DNA of 64,000 nt from G965197005 sp965197005. Lineage in GTDB: Bacteria > Pseudomonadota > Gammaproteobacteria > Pseudomonadales > Oceanobacteraceae. Both the position numbers and the translations under genes were made by a program. The stretch is from the NCBI GenBank assembly GCA_965197005.1, contig OZ239982.1, forward strand, positions 2,480,001-2,544,000. The letters run 5' to 3'. The number at the start of each line of letters is the position of its first letter. Within the stretch, counting starts at the first letter, position 1. The notes under the pieces are model-generated. The model saw nothing but the letters and a program-made list of their open reading frames with translations, was not told the origin of the DNA and did not search any database. Positions 26,606 through 35,278 of this stretch are shown in pieces.

Positions 26606-27262
26606 ATGCGAACTCTAACCTATGGTAGCTTATGGCTAATTGGCAGAGCCACAGCACACAATCATGCCCTGCTTGAAAACTTACAAACACAACTACAGCT
26701 TAAAGGCAAAATGCTGACCTTTAATAAAACAAGCAAAACACAACGCATTTCTTTACCAAGCACATCTAACAGTCTTATTTTAATTGACACCTTAGAAATG
26801 GATTATAATTCGTTAATTTTTTATGTGGGTACTATTTTAGAGCAAACGCATCGCTGCTCGATAATGCTATTTAATATGTCCAAAGGGAGTGAGCTAGAAA
26901 ATATTGTACGCTGGCCTAGAGTTGAGGCAATTCTCTTTAAACACAAACAGCTTAATGAAATCACACAAACCGCACTTAAAGTAGCGCAAGGTAAAATCAG
27001 AATTCCAGCATGTATTATTGAAGATTATTTTTTAAACACACGCACAACCCCCATTGACTACTCGGCGCAGTTTAATTTTACTGCCCGTGAATTGCATGTT
27101 TTGATGCACTTAGCCAAGGGAGATTCCAATAAAATGATTGCCCATTCAATGGGCATCAGTTGCCATACCGTTAAGACCCACATTTACAAACTCTTTAAAA
27201 AAATTCAGGTTACTAATAGAGTTCAGGCGGTAATATGGGCAAAGCAAAATTCATATCTATGA
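26606..27262 (+). CDS. LuxR-family regulator, CsgD-like
   Basis: A transcription factor with a C-terminal LuxR helix-turn-helix from about residue 150 (FTARELHVLMHLAKGDSNKMIAHSMGISCHTVKTHIYKLFKKIQV). The N-terminal part of about 130 residues looks like the atypical receiver of CsgD, which controls curli and cellulose in enterics: LILIDTLEMDYNSL and later IPACIIEDYFL fit that subgroup, and canonical receiver acidic residues are not evident. An in-frame ATG at 26540 gives 22 more residues but has no Shine-Dalgarno; I prefer 26606 (MRTLTYGSLWLIG), though its ribosome site is also weak. It is divergent from the CapD-type gene, suggesting control of surface glycan or biofilm genes, which is inference. 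Confidence 0.75.
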   Translation: MRTLTYGSLWLIGRATAHNHALLENLQTQLQLKGKMLTFNKTSKTQRISLPSTSNSLILIDTLEMDYNSLIFYVGTILEQTHRCSIMLFNMSKGSELENIVRWPRVEAILFKHKQLNEITQTALKVAQGKIRIPACIIEDYFLNTRTTPIDYSAQFNFTARELHVLMHLAKGDSNKMIAHSMGISCHTVKTHIYKLFKKIQVTNRVQAVIWAKQNSYL

Positions 27263-27263
27263 T

Positions 27264-28739
27264 TTATGCGCCAGATTTAACTGCACTTTCTTCAATATCG
27301 TCTTGCTCTAATGGCACAATATAAATATGCGTTATGGCATAAAAAATAGAAAGCGCCGGTCCTAATAAATTAAAAAAGGCATACGGTAGATAATCAAAGG
27401 TTGCCACACCAAGTGTTACAGCCATATACGCACCACAAGTATTCCAAGGCACTAAAGGCGAGGTAAGTGTTGCAGAATCCTCTAACACACGAGATAAATT
27501 CAAGCTATTTAATCCACGACGACGATACTCAAGACGATACATTTTGCCGGGCAAAATCAAAGCAATATACTGATCTGCAGTAATCACATTAGTACCTATA
27601 CCCGTAAATAAAGTCGTAATTAACAGCCCTGTTACGCTTTTGATACGATTTAATAATGCGGTTAGTAACGCCTCTAACATGCCTGATTTTTCCATAATAG
27701 TGCCAAATACCATAGCAGAAATAATCAACCAAACCGTATTTAACATACTGCTCATACCACCACGAGAAAGCAAATCATCTAAGACTTTATTACCACTATT
27801 ACTTTGAAAACCGTCAAACAATACCGTCCAACTGACAGCTAACTGATGCCGCCAGCCAGATAAACCATCACCGCTACTCATCTGTGCAATCACATCTTGT
27901 TGAAATAAAAGCGCAAACGCCACACCCACCAAAATACCAACAATCATAGTTGGTATGGCAGGTAAACGCAGCCATGCCAAAGTAAATAAAATCACAATGG
28001 GAATTAATAAATGAATGCCCACTGAAAACTGATCAGCCAATAAATCAGCCGTTTGATGTAAATCGGCTGCTTTACTGGTATCACTGCTATAACCAATCCA
28101 AAAAAACAGCAATACAGCAATAATAATGCTCGGCAAAGTGCTGCGTAACATATTATGAATGTGAGCAAACAAATCTGACTCGGTCACCGCCGCAGCTAAA
28201 TTAGTTGTATCTGAAAGAGGCGACAGCTTATCTCCAAAATACGCACCACTGATGACCGCACCAGCACAAATTGCAGGATCAAGTTGCATCGCATACGCCA
28301 TACCCATAAATGCAATACCTAACGTACCTGCTACCGTCCAAGAGCTACCCACGCCCAAGGTCACCACCGCACACACAAGACAGGTTGTGGCATAAAACAA
28401 AGACGGTTCTATTAAGTTCAAGCCATAATAAATAAGTGCAGGTACCGTACCTGCCAAAATCCAACTGCCAATAAGCGAGCCCACCAGAAGTAAAATTAAA
28501 ATCGCCACAACTGACACACTCACGCCCTGAACAATAGCATCTTCAATTTCTTTCCAGTTCCAACCATTACGCCAAGCAAAAAAAGCGGCAAAGGTCGCAG
28601 ATAAAATAAGCGCAATCTGGTTTGCGCCTGAAGAAGAGCTATCGCCATACAAATAAACCGACATAGCCAAAGCAGAGATTAAAAAAAACAAAACAGCAAT
28701 TGCTTGAAATAGCGTTCCTGGTCGCTTACTAAGAGTCAT
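27264..28739 (-). CDS. nhaC: NhaC-family Na+/H+ antiporter
   Basis: A polytopic inner-membrane antiporter of the NhaC family, 491 aa with about eleven to twelve helices. Family markers include GAVISGAYFGDKLSPLSDTTNLAAAV at about residues 175-200 and TGIGTNVITADQYIALILPGKMY followed by SRVLEDSATLTSPLVPWNTCGAYMAVTLGV near 400-440. Members exchange Na+ for H+ or, in some cases, malate/lactate pairs, so the substrate is probable rather than proven. It ends one base after the LuxR gene, in convergent orientation. Confidence 0.88.
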   Translation of the reverse strand: MTLSKRPGTLFQAIAVLFFLISALAMSVYLYGDSSSSGANQIALILSATFAAFFAWRNGWNWKEIEDAIVQGVSVSVVAILILLLVGSLIGSWILAGTVPALIYYGLNLIEPSLFYATTCLVCAVVTLGVGSSWTVAGTLGIAFMGMAYAMQLDPAICAGAVISGAYFGDKLSPLSDTTNLAAAVTESDLFAHIHNMLRSTLPSIIIAVLLFFWIGYSSDTSKAADLHQTADLLADQFSVGIHLLIPIVILFTLAWLRLPAIPTMIVGILVGVAFALLFQQDVIAQMSSGDGLSGWRHQLAVSWTVLFDGFQSNSGNKVLDDLLSRGGMSSMLNTVWLIISAMVFGTIMEKSGMLEALLTALLNRIKSVTGLLITTLFTGIGTNVITADQYIALILPGKMYRLEYRRRGLNSLNLSRVLEDSATLTSPLVPWNTCGAYMAVTLGVATFDYLPYAFFNLLGPALSIFYAITHIYIVPLEQDDIEESAVKSGA

Positions 28740-28988
28740 AAAAGCACCTATTTAAAGTTGATAAAATTAAGAATGTAAAGCCAATACGAAGCCTCATTCT
28801 TGTATTCTTATTAGAATTAGAAAGCCCTCCATACTAAAGACTTTATGACTAAAGTAAAATATTTAATTTTATGCTCGCTGATTTTCCATAATAAATAGTT
28901 GCTTATTCATTCTGAGAGAGTAAAATCTGCTGCTCTTTATTTATACACTCCCGCATACGGATATTTTTCATCAATAAGATAAATTTTT

Positions 28989-30281
28989 ATGCCTGATATT
29001 TTTACCCCAGAAGAACACAATATTTGCCAGTCAGATATCAGCTCAAATGCATTAAAAGTGCTTGATAAACTACACAAAAATGGCTACCAAGCCTTATTAG
29101 TTGGGGGCTGTGTACGCGACAAACTATTAAACAAACAACCGAAAGATTTTGACATTGCCACCGACGCCACCCCAGAACAAGCGCATGCACTTTTTCGCAA
29201 TTCACGTTTAATTGGACGACGCTTTAAATTAGTACATGTCTTATTTGGACGTGAGCAAATTGAAGTTGCCACCTTTCGTGCCCCACCCAATGATGACAGC
29301 TGTCATACACAAAGTGCCAAGCAAGCAGAAGGCATGCTTATTAGAGACAACATCTACGGCAGTTTAGATGAAGATGCCATGCGCCGTGACTTTAGCATTA
29401 ATGCCTTATATTACGATTATGCAACTGGCAATGTTTTATCCTATGCCAACGCATGGCAAGACTTACAACAAAAAACCATCAAACTAATTGGCGACGTAGA
29501 AACCCGCTTTCGTGAAGACCCTGTACGCATGTTAAGGGCAATACGCTTTGCCGCAAAGCTAGATTTAGACATAGAAGAAAAAACCGCAGCAGGCATCTAT
29601 CAACATGTACATTTATTACAACAAGTACCTGCCGCACGCTTATTTGACGAAGTACTAAAACTTTTTTTACATGCCCACGCCCAAGTTAGCTACTTTAAAC
29701 TGCAAGAATATGGACTATTTCAGCAACTATTTGCAGCCACCAGCCACCACCTACACAACCCCATGCATCAAGATATGATAAACAACTGCATGCTTAATAC
29801 CGATGCACGCATTCAAGGGGGTCGCTTTGTTACGCCTTACTTCTTCTTTGCTGTTTTGTTATGGCCCGTGTTTTTAGCCAACAAGCAACAATTAGAAAAA
29901 CAAGGCTTACCCGCAGCAGATGTCCTCAGCAAAGCGATGGAAAAAACCATTCGCACACAAATAAAAAGTACCGCCATACCCAAGCGATATAGCATTTGCA
30001 TGCAACAAATATGGGGATTACAAGATAAATTATTAACCGCCTCACCTAAGCAACAACTGATTTTATTAGAGCACCCAAGATTTCGTGCCGCCTATGATTT
30101 TTTCCTATTGCGAGAACAATCAGGAGAATTGCTAAACAACATGGGACAATATTGGACACAAAAACAAGAACAACACCCAGAGCTAGTTGCAAAAGGCAAA
30201 GAAAAGAACAAACGCCCCTTTAAAAAGCGTGCCTTTAAAAAACCCGCTCATCACACCCATAACCGCAAAGCATCAACATGA
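28989..30281 (+). CDS. pcnB: poly(A) polymerase I
   Basis: PcnB adds poly(A) tails to RNA 3' ends and so promotes decay. The nucleotidyltransferase core has LLVGGCVRDKLLNKQPKDFDIATDATPEQ with the catalytic DxD, followed by RRDFSINALYYD and REDPVRMLRAIRFAAKL. The C terminus is strongly basic (KRPFKKRAFKKPAHHTHNRK), typical of bacterial PAP I and distinguishing it from CCA-adding enzymes. The length of 430 aa is normal. Its stop overlaps the folK start by 4 bp; pcnB-folK-panB-panC is a common gammaproteobacterial order. Confidence 0.93.
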   Translation: MPDIFTPEEHNICQSDISSNALKVLDKLHKNGYQALLVGGCVRDKLLNKQPKDFDIATDATPEQAHALFRNSRLIGRRFKLVHVLFGREQIEVATFRAPPNDDSCHTQSAKQAEGMLIRDNIYGSLDEDAMRRDFSINALYYDYATGNVLSYANAWQDLQQKTIKLIGDVETRFREDPVRMLRAIRFAAKLDLDIEEKTAAGIYQHVHLLQQVPAARLFDEVLKLFLHAHAQVSYFKLQEYGLFQQLFAATSHHLHNPMHQDMINNCMLNTDARIQGGRFVTPYFFFAVLLWPVFLANKQQLEKQGLPAADVLSKAMEKTIRTQIKSTAIPKRYSICMQQIWGLQDKLLTASPKQQLILLEHPRFRAAYDFFLLREQSGELLNNMGQYWTQKQEQHPELVAKGKEKNKRPFKKRAFKKPAHHTHNRKAST

Positions 30282-30790
30282 CCAACACTACACATACCTG
30301 CTACATCGGTATAGGTTCAAACATACAAAATCCCAAGCGGCAGATTTTAAATGCGCTAAAATCTCTAGTGGCCTTAGACACAATTACCTTTATTCAATCC
30401 TCATCTTTATACCAAAGCGCACCCCAAGGTCCACAAGATCAGCCAGACTTTATCAACGCCGTAGTAGAAATTCGCACCCAACTCAGCCCCATTGCGTTAT
30501 TAGACAGCCTACAACAGATAGAAACCCAACAAAATCGGATTAAAACACGACATTGGGGAGAGCGCAGTATTGATTTAGATATTTTACTCTACGCCCAACA
30601 ACAGATTAACGAGCCTCGCCTTTGCATTCCCCACAAACAAATGCTAACTCGCGAGTTTGTTCTTGTTCCTTTACAAGAAATTGCCCCCCATATTTGTATA
30701 GAAGCAAACATACCTATTGCCGAAAGCCTAAAAAAATTAGAAATTAAACTTGAAAAGATAAGCCAGCCCCCTAAAATCCGAGCTCAATAA
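30278..30790 (+). CDS. folK: 2-amino-4-hydroxy-6-hydroxymethyldihydropteridine pyrophosphokinase
   Basis: The canonical HPPK, transferring pyrophosphate from ATP to 6-hydroxymethyldihydropterin. All usual motifs are present: CYIGIGSNIQNPKRQI at the N terminus, QSAPQGPQDQPDFINAVV, the catalytic arginine and tryptophan region TRHWGERSIDLDILLYAQ with the magnesium-binding DxD, and RLCIPHKQMLTREFVLVPLQEIAP. The length of 170 aa is normal. It overlaps pcnB by 4 bp and precedes panB by 28 bp. Together with the copy at 24080 the window encodes two members of this family. Confidence 0.95.
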   Translation: MTNTTHTCYIGIGSNIQNPKRQILNALKSLVALDTITFIQSSSLYQSAPQGPQDQPDFINAVVEIRTQLSPIALLDSLQQIETQQNRIKTRHWGERSIDLDILLYAQQQINEPRLCIPHKQMLTREFVLVPLQEIAPHICIEANIPIAESLKKLEIKLEKISQPPKIRAQ

Positions 30791-30818
30791 ACTTAGTATC
30801 TCGCCAAGAGGAAACACT

Positions 30819-31628
30819 GTGAATAAAACAGACACCAATATTTTATCGTTAAAACAGCAAAAAGGCGTAAGCAAATTTGCCTGCCTAAGCGTCTACGATG
30901 CCAGTTTTGCGCAAATTGCCGCAGAAGCAGGCGTTGAAGTGTTGCTCATTGGCGATTCTTTAGCAATGGTACTACAAGGACGCAAATCGACGTTACCCAT
31001 TAGCACTGCTGACATTGTTTATCACACCGACTGTGTAGCAAGAGGCAATGCCCTAGCCACAACACCTGCCTTTATTATGGCAGACATGCCTTTTATGAGT
31101 TATGCCACCTTAGAACAAGGCTTAAGCAACGCCAAAGCCCTAATGCAAGCAGGCGCAAATATGGTTAAGCTAGAAGGTGGCGAAGAGCTATGCCCCCTCA
31201 TTCAACGACTAACAGAATTAGGCGTACCTGTATGCGCTCATTTAGGGCTTACACCTCAGTCTGTCAACAAACTAGGGGGCTTTAAAGTACAAGGGCGAGA
31301 TGCAGAAAAAGCAGAGCTTATGCTTGCCAGCGCACTCAAACAGCAACAATCGGGAGCCGATTTTATTTTACTTGAATGCGTACCACAAAGCCTAGCGGCC
31401 GATATAACTCAAGCCTTAGATGTCCCCGTAATCGGCATTGGTGCTGGCGCACAAACCGACGCACAAATATTGGTCATGCACGATATTTTAGGTGTAAGTG
31501 CAGGCTACACACCTAAGTTTTCCAAAAACTTTCTAAGCGAACAAAGCAGCGTACAAGATGCCTTTGCCGCCTACGTCAATGCAGTCAAACAAGGACACTT
31601 CCCAACTGCAAATCAAGGATTTAATTAA
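30819..31628 (+). CDS. panB: 3-methyl-2-oxobutanoate hydroxymethyltransferase
   Basis: PanB transfers a hydroxymethyl group from methylene-tetrahydrofolate to 2-oxoisovalerate, giving ketopantoate on the route to coenzyme A. The start is GTG at 30819 behind AAGAGG. Diagnostic sequence includes SVYDASFAQIAAEAGVEVLLIGDSLAMVLQG with the metal-binding aspartate, and ADMPFMSY. The active-site glutamate region is FILLECVP, and IGIGAGAQTDAQILVMHDILG follows. The length of 269 aa is normal. It shares one base with panC (TAATG), implying coupled translation. Confidence 0.96.
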   Translation: MNKTDTNILSLKQQKGVSKFACLSVYDASFAQIAAEAGVEVLLIGDSLAMVLQGRKSTLPISTADIVYHTDCVARGNALATTPAFIMADMPFMSYATLEQGLSNAKALMQAGANMVKLEGGEELCPLIQRLTELGVPVCAHLGLTPQSVNKLGGFKVQGRDAEKAELMLASALKQQQSGADFILLECVPQSLAADITQALDVPVIGIGAGAQTDAQILVMHDILGVSAGYTPKFSKNFLSEQSSVQDAFAAYVNAVKQGHFPTANQGFN

Positions 31629-32491
31629 TGCAACATATTTTACAACTTGAGCAGCTTGCGCCCGCCATCAAACAACTGCAATCGCAAACAAATCGTGCGC
31701 TTGGACTAGTACCTACTATGGGCAACTTACATGCAGGGCATTTACACCTAGTTGCCCAATGCAAACAACAAGGCTTAATCTGTGCAGTCAGCATTTTTGT
31801 TAACCCCATTCAATTTAACAATACCGACGACCTAAACAACTACCCACGCACTTTACAGGCAGATTTAGACAAACTAAAAGCAGCAGGTTGCGACTTAGTT
31901 TTCACCCCAAGCATTACAGAAATGTACCCACATGGCATGCAAGACTTAACCCAAATTGTACCTGCTCGCTTAAGCCAAGACCTAGAAGGCGCATTTAGAC
32001 CAGGACACTTTAACGGTATGGCAACCGTTGTAGCCAAGCTGTTTAATTTATTTTCACCTAGCGTCGCCTTTTTTGGCGAAAAAGATTTCCAACAGCTCGC
32101 AATTATTAAACAAATGGTCGCTGACCTAAATATGCCCATTAAAATTCAAGCAGTTAAAACCCAACGTAACGAGCAAGGCTTAGCATTAAGCTCTCGCAAC
32201 TCAAGGCTTTCTGCAATAGAAAAAGAATTGGCACTAGAAATCTATGCCAGTCTTCGTTATATTTCGCAGAATTTACTCGACTACTGCGATTCTACCGCTA
32301 CAATAAAACAGCAAACAGACAGGTTAAGTAAGTTAAATATAGAAGTAGAATATCTAGCACTAAGAAATGCAGAAGACTTTACCATACCACAACCTGACGA
32401 CCATCATTTAGTGGTATTAATTGCAGCGAGAATAGGGCAAGTTAGGCTCATTGATAATTTATCAATAATATTGAAAGTTAATCATGTTTAA
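31628..32491 (+). CDS. panC: pantothenate synthetase
   Basis: PanC condenses pantoate with beta-alanine using ATP. It has the nucleotidyltransferase signature PTMGNLHAGHLHLV (the HIGH motif as HAGH), SIFVNPIQFN, FGEKDFQQLAIIKQMVADLN, and the KMSKS-like ALSSRNSRLS. The length of 287 aa is normal. It is translationally coupled to panB and stands 93 bp before panD, so all three genes specific to pantothenate formation from oxoisovalerate and aspartate lie together. Confidence 0.96.
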   Translation: MQHILQLEQLAPAIKQLQSQTNRALGLVPTMGNLHAGHLHLVAQCKQQGLICAVSIFVNPIQFNNTDDLNNYPRTLQADLDKLKAAGCDLVFTPSITEMYPHGMQDLTQIVPARLSQDLEGAFRPGHFNGMATVVAKLFNLFSPSVAFFGEKDFQQLAIIKQMVADLNMPIKIQAVKTQRNEQGLALSSRNSRLSAIEKELALEIYASLRYISQNLLDYCDSTATIKQQTDRLSKLNIEVEYLALRNAEDFTIPQPDDHHLVVLIAARIGQVRLIDNLSIILKVNHV

Positions 32492-32517
32492 GGCATACTT
32501 GCGCCCCCTTGAGAGAG

Positions 32518-32534
32518 GGGTTAAATTTTAACCC
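32518..32534. promoter_or_regulatory. short perfect dyad between panC and panD
   Basis: GGGTTAAA-T-TTTAACCC is an 8+1+8 perfect inverted repeat 51 bp before the panD ATG. The one-base centre makes it look more like a protein-binding site than an RNA hairpin. A weaker CCCCT...AGGGG dyad overlaps its left edge. No regulator can be named. Confidence 0.35.
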
Positions 32535-32584
32535 ATTACGCAGTATTTTCCGTTAAAGACAATTAGCTATATGAAGGAAGCACT

Positions 32585-32965
32585 ATGAACTCAATTATGC
32601 TAAAAGCCAAATTACACCAAGCCAGAGTCACTCATTCTGTATTGGATTATGAAGGTTCTTGTGCCATTGATGGTCAATTGCTAGACCTTGCAGGCATGCG
32701 TGAATTTGAACAAATTCAAATTTACAACATTGCCAATGGCAAACGCTTTACCACCTATATCATTCGCGCCGAAGAAGGCTCAGGCATTATCTCTGTTAAT
32801 GGTGCTGCCGCTCACTTAGCAACCGAAGGCGACCGCATTATCATCTGCGCTTATGGCAGTTTTGCCGAAGAAGAACTGGCAAACTTTAAGCCAAAGCTGG
32901 TATACCTTAAAGAAGACAATAGCGTGAGCCACACCAGCTTTGATATTCCCGTACAAGTTGCATAA
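32585..32965 (+). CDS. panD: aspartate 1-decarboxylase (pyruvoyl enzyme)
   Basis: PanD makes beta-alanine from aspartate. It is synthesised as a proenzyme and cleaves itself before a serine to form the pyruvoyl cofactor: the site is the GSC in LDYEGSCAIDG, Ser25 region. The N-terminal MLKAKLHQARVT and the later IYNIANGKRFTTYIIRAEEGSGIISVNGAAAHL are fully typical. The length of 126 aa is normal. AAGGAAG lies before the ATG. It completes the pantothenate run. Confidence 0.97.
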   Translation: MNSIMLKAKLHQARVTHSVLDYEGSCAIDGQLLDLAGMREFEQIQIYNIANGKRFTTYIIRAEEGSGIISVNGAAAHLATEGDRIIICAYGSFAEEELANFKPKLVYLKEDNSVSHTSFDIPVQVA

Positions 32966-33088
32966 ATAAATCGGGCACAGGACGCTCCTTTTATTTTATG
33001 ACCGTATTTTAAAGCTCACACAAAGCCTTTTCCTTTTTCCTACAAGCTCTTCTATAATAACCCTTTAATTTTGACTCAAGGATAACCC

Positions 33089-34342
33089 ATGCAAACATTT
33101 GCGCTTTTTGAATCCGACATTCGTGCCTATTGCCGTGCTAATCCAGCCGTATTTGCACGTGCTGAAAACGCCCTACAATGGGACGAAAACGGCCGTCGTT
33201 TTATTGATTTATTTGCTGGAGCAGGCGTTGTTAACTTTGGACACAACAACCCCAAAATGACTGCTGCCATTATTGCTTACTTACAAAACAATGGCGTTAT
33301 TCATAGTCTTGACTTACATACCGTAGCCAAAAGAGAATTTATCAACGCCTTTGTTGAAACCATATTAAAACCCAGAAACATGCCACACAAACTACAGTTT
33401 ACTGGGCCAACTGGCACCAATGCAGTTGAAGCCGCATTAAAGCTAGCACGTAAAGTCACTCAACGCAGCGAAGTTGTCGCCTTTACCAATGGCTATCACG
33501 GAATTACTTTAGGCGCACTCGCTTGCACTGGCAACAACCACTTTCGTCAAGCCGCAGGAGTCAACCTAACCGATGTCACAATCCTACCCTTTGCAACCGC
33601 AACTGGAGGCGGAATAGAACAACTTGCAGCATATCGCCATGCTCTACTAGACAGCTCCTCGGGCATCAATCCACCAGCGGCATTTCTTGTAGAAACCATA
33701 CAATCCGAAGGCGGCGTAAATATTGCCTCAAAACAATGGCTACAAGCCTTACAAGCCCTAGCCAAAGAAGTAGGCGCACTATTTATTGTTGATGACATTC
33801 AAGTAGGCTGTGGGCGTACAGGCAGCTACTTTAGCTTTGACGACTTAGACATCTCCCCAGACATTATCACCCTTGCCAAAGGCATTGGAGGTCTAGGCAT
33901 ACCCATGGCAATGAACCTCAACAAACCAGAATACGATAAACACTGGTTACCAGGAGAACATACAGGCACATTTAGAGGACAAAACCTAGCCTTTGTTGCA
34001 GGCAAAGTAGCAATTGACTATTTTCAAGATGAAACCCTTAACCAAGCAACAAAACACAAAGGCAAAATAATGGAAAATGCCTTACAAAACCTGGTCAAAC
34101 AATATCCAAAGCTCAATATGCAAGTGCGTGGTAAAGGCATGATGCAAGCCATCGACCTAGGCTGTGGGAATACCGTCAAAGCCATTGCCACCGAATGCTT
34201 CACCCAAGGGCTCATTGTATGCCCCTGCGGTACAGGCGGCTCAGTGCTCAAACTCATTCCGCCACTAACAATTGAAGAACAGATATTAAAAGAAGGACTA
34301 GACAAGTTAACGCACTGTTTTGCCAAAGTATTAGATCAATAA
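33089..34342 (+). CDS. ectB: EctB-like diaminobutyrate--2-oxoglutarate aminotransferase
   Basis: A PLP aminotransferase closely resembling EctB, which makes L-2,4-diaminobutyrate from aspartate semialdehyde. Family-specific sequence includes SDIRAYCRANPAVFARA, FAGAGVVNFGHNNPKM, HSLDLHTVAKREFI, QFTGPTGTNAVEAALKLARKVT and TNGYHGITLGALACTGN. The cofactor lysine is in ITLAKGIGGLGIPMAMNL. The length of 417 aa fits EctB rather than the longer Dat enzymes. AAGGA lies 6 bases before the ATG, and a TATAAT at 33053-33058 could serve as -10. ectA and ectC are not next to it, so the product may feed ectoine genes elsewhere, a siderophore, or diaminopropane synthesis. Confidence 0.85.
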   Translation: MQTFALFESDIRAYCRANPAVFARAENALQWDENGRRFIDLFAGAGVVNFGHNNPKMTAAIIAYLQNNGVIHSLDLHTVAKREFINAFVETILKPRNMPHKLQFTGPTGTNAVEAALKLARKVTQRSEVVAFTNGYHGITLGALACTGNNHFRQAAGVNLTDVTILPFATATGGGIEQLAAYRHALLDSSSGINPPAAFLVETIQSEGGVNIASKQWLQALQALAKEVGALFIVDDIQVGCGRTGSYFSFDDLDISPDIITLAKGIGGLGIPMAMNLNKPEYDKHWLPGEHTGTFRGQNLAFVAGKVAIDYFQDETLNQATKHKGKIMENALQNLVKQYPKLNMQVRGKGMMQAIDLGCGNTVKAIATECFTQGLIVCPCGTGGSVLKLIPPLTIEEQILKEGLDKLTHCFAKVLDQ

Positions 34343-34493
34343 AACGTCCGTCATACTAACGTCAAGAATAAATCTGACAGTTTTTTTATTACTTGCTAAA
34401 CTTTTATACAAGATAACTGACAATAATTTGCAAAAACTGGCATAATGACCAACTTTTTACGTTTAGGCACTTAATTTTTTAGGATAACTAGTC

Positions 34494-35255
34494 ATGTGGG
34501 CAAATCGCGGATACATACTAATTGCAACCTTAGTATTTGTAATAGCGTTAATCGTACAAACACCATTGCAATTAGCTTGGCCATATATACAGCCCAAACT
34601 GCAAAACATACCCGTCACCTTTAGCCAAATTAAAGGCACACTTTGGCAAGGCGAAGCGCAAGTACAAACCTCAATAATAGGCATGCGTGATGTACATGCA
34701 AGCTGGGTCATATCCCCTTGGTCACTTTTAACCCTAACCTTAAAAACAGACCTAAAACTCAAAGCAGCAGGACTTGAAGCAAAAGCCAACTTACAAACAG
34801 ACCGTAGCCAAACAATCACACTTAGCGACCTCAATGTGTATCTACATAGCAGCATACTAAAGCCCATGTTAAACCCTAAAAACGTACATTTAGCAGGCGA
34901 ATTTAACCTAAACAAAGCCAACGCTAAAATTGCATTGCAAGAAAAAAAGTTTATTATTCATCAACTAGATGGACAAGTTGTTTACTCTGGAGGACAGGTT
35001 GGATTTCCTGTTGATGGCAATCCCATACAAGCCACACTCCCCATGCTAATTGGCACATTAAATAAAACAGACAATAAAGCCGTGCTACAATTAACAACCA
35101 CCGACCAACTATCCGTTGGTCAAGGCTATATCCAACCAGATGGTTGGGCAGGAATGGCCGTAAAGCGTCGCTTTTTAGACATACTACAACAGCCATGGCC
35201 TGCCAAAGCGCAAGCAGATACCGTTATATTTGAAGTATCGCAAAAGATTTTTTAA
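34494..35255 (+). CDS. gspN: type II secretion system protein N
   Basis: GspN is a minor inner-membrane component of the type II secretion system found in some gammaproteobacteria. One N-terminal helix (residues 7-27) is followed by a beta-rich periplasmic domain. VTFSQIKGTLWQGEAQV and HASWVISPWSLL are typical of the family, as are the repeated short strands of the C-terminal half. The length of 253 aa is normal. It leads the three-gene group gspN-gspC-gspD, with 23 bp to gspC. Its precise role in secretion is not settled. Confidence 0.82.
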   Translation: MWANRGYILIATLVFVIALIVQTPLQLAWPYIQPKLQNIPVTFSQIKGTLWQGEAQVQTSIIGMRDVHASWVISPWSLLTLTLKTDLKLKAAGLEAKANLQTDRSQTITLSDLNVYLHSSILKPMLNPKNVHLAGEFNLNKANAKIALQEKKFIIHQLDGQVVYSGGQVGFPVDGNPIQATLPMLIGTLNKTDNKAVLQLTTTDQLSVGQGYIQPDGWAGMAVKRRFLDILQQPWPAKAQADTVIFEVSQKIF

Positions 35256-35278
35256 CAACCAAGAGCAATGAAAAAAGC

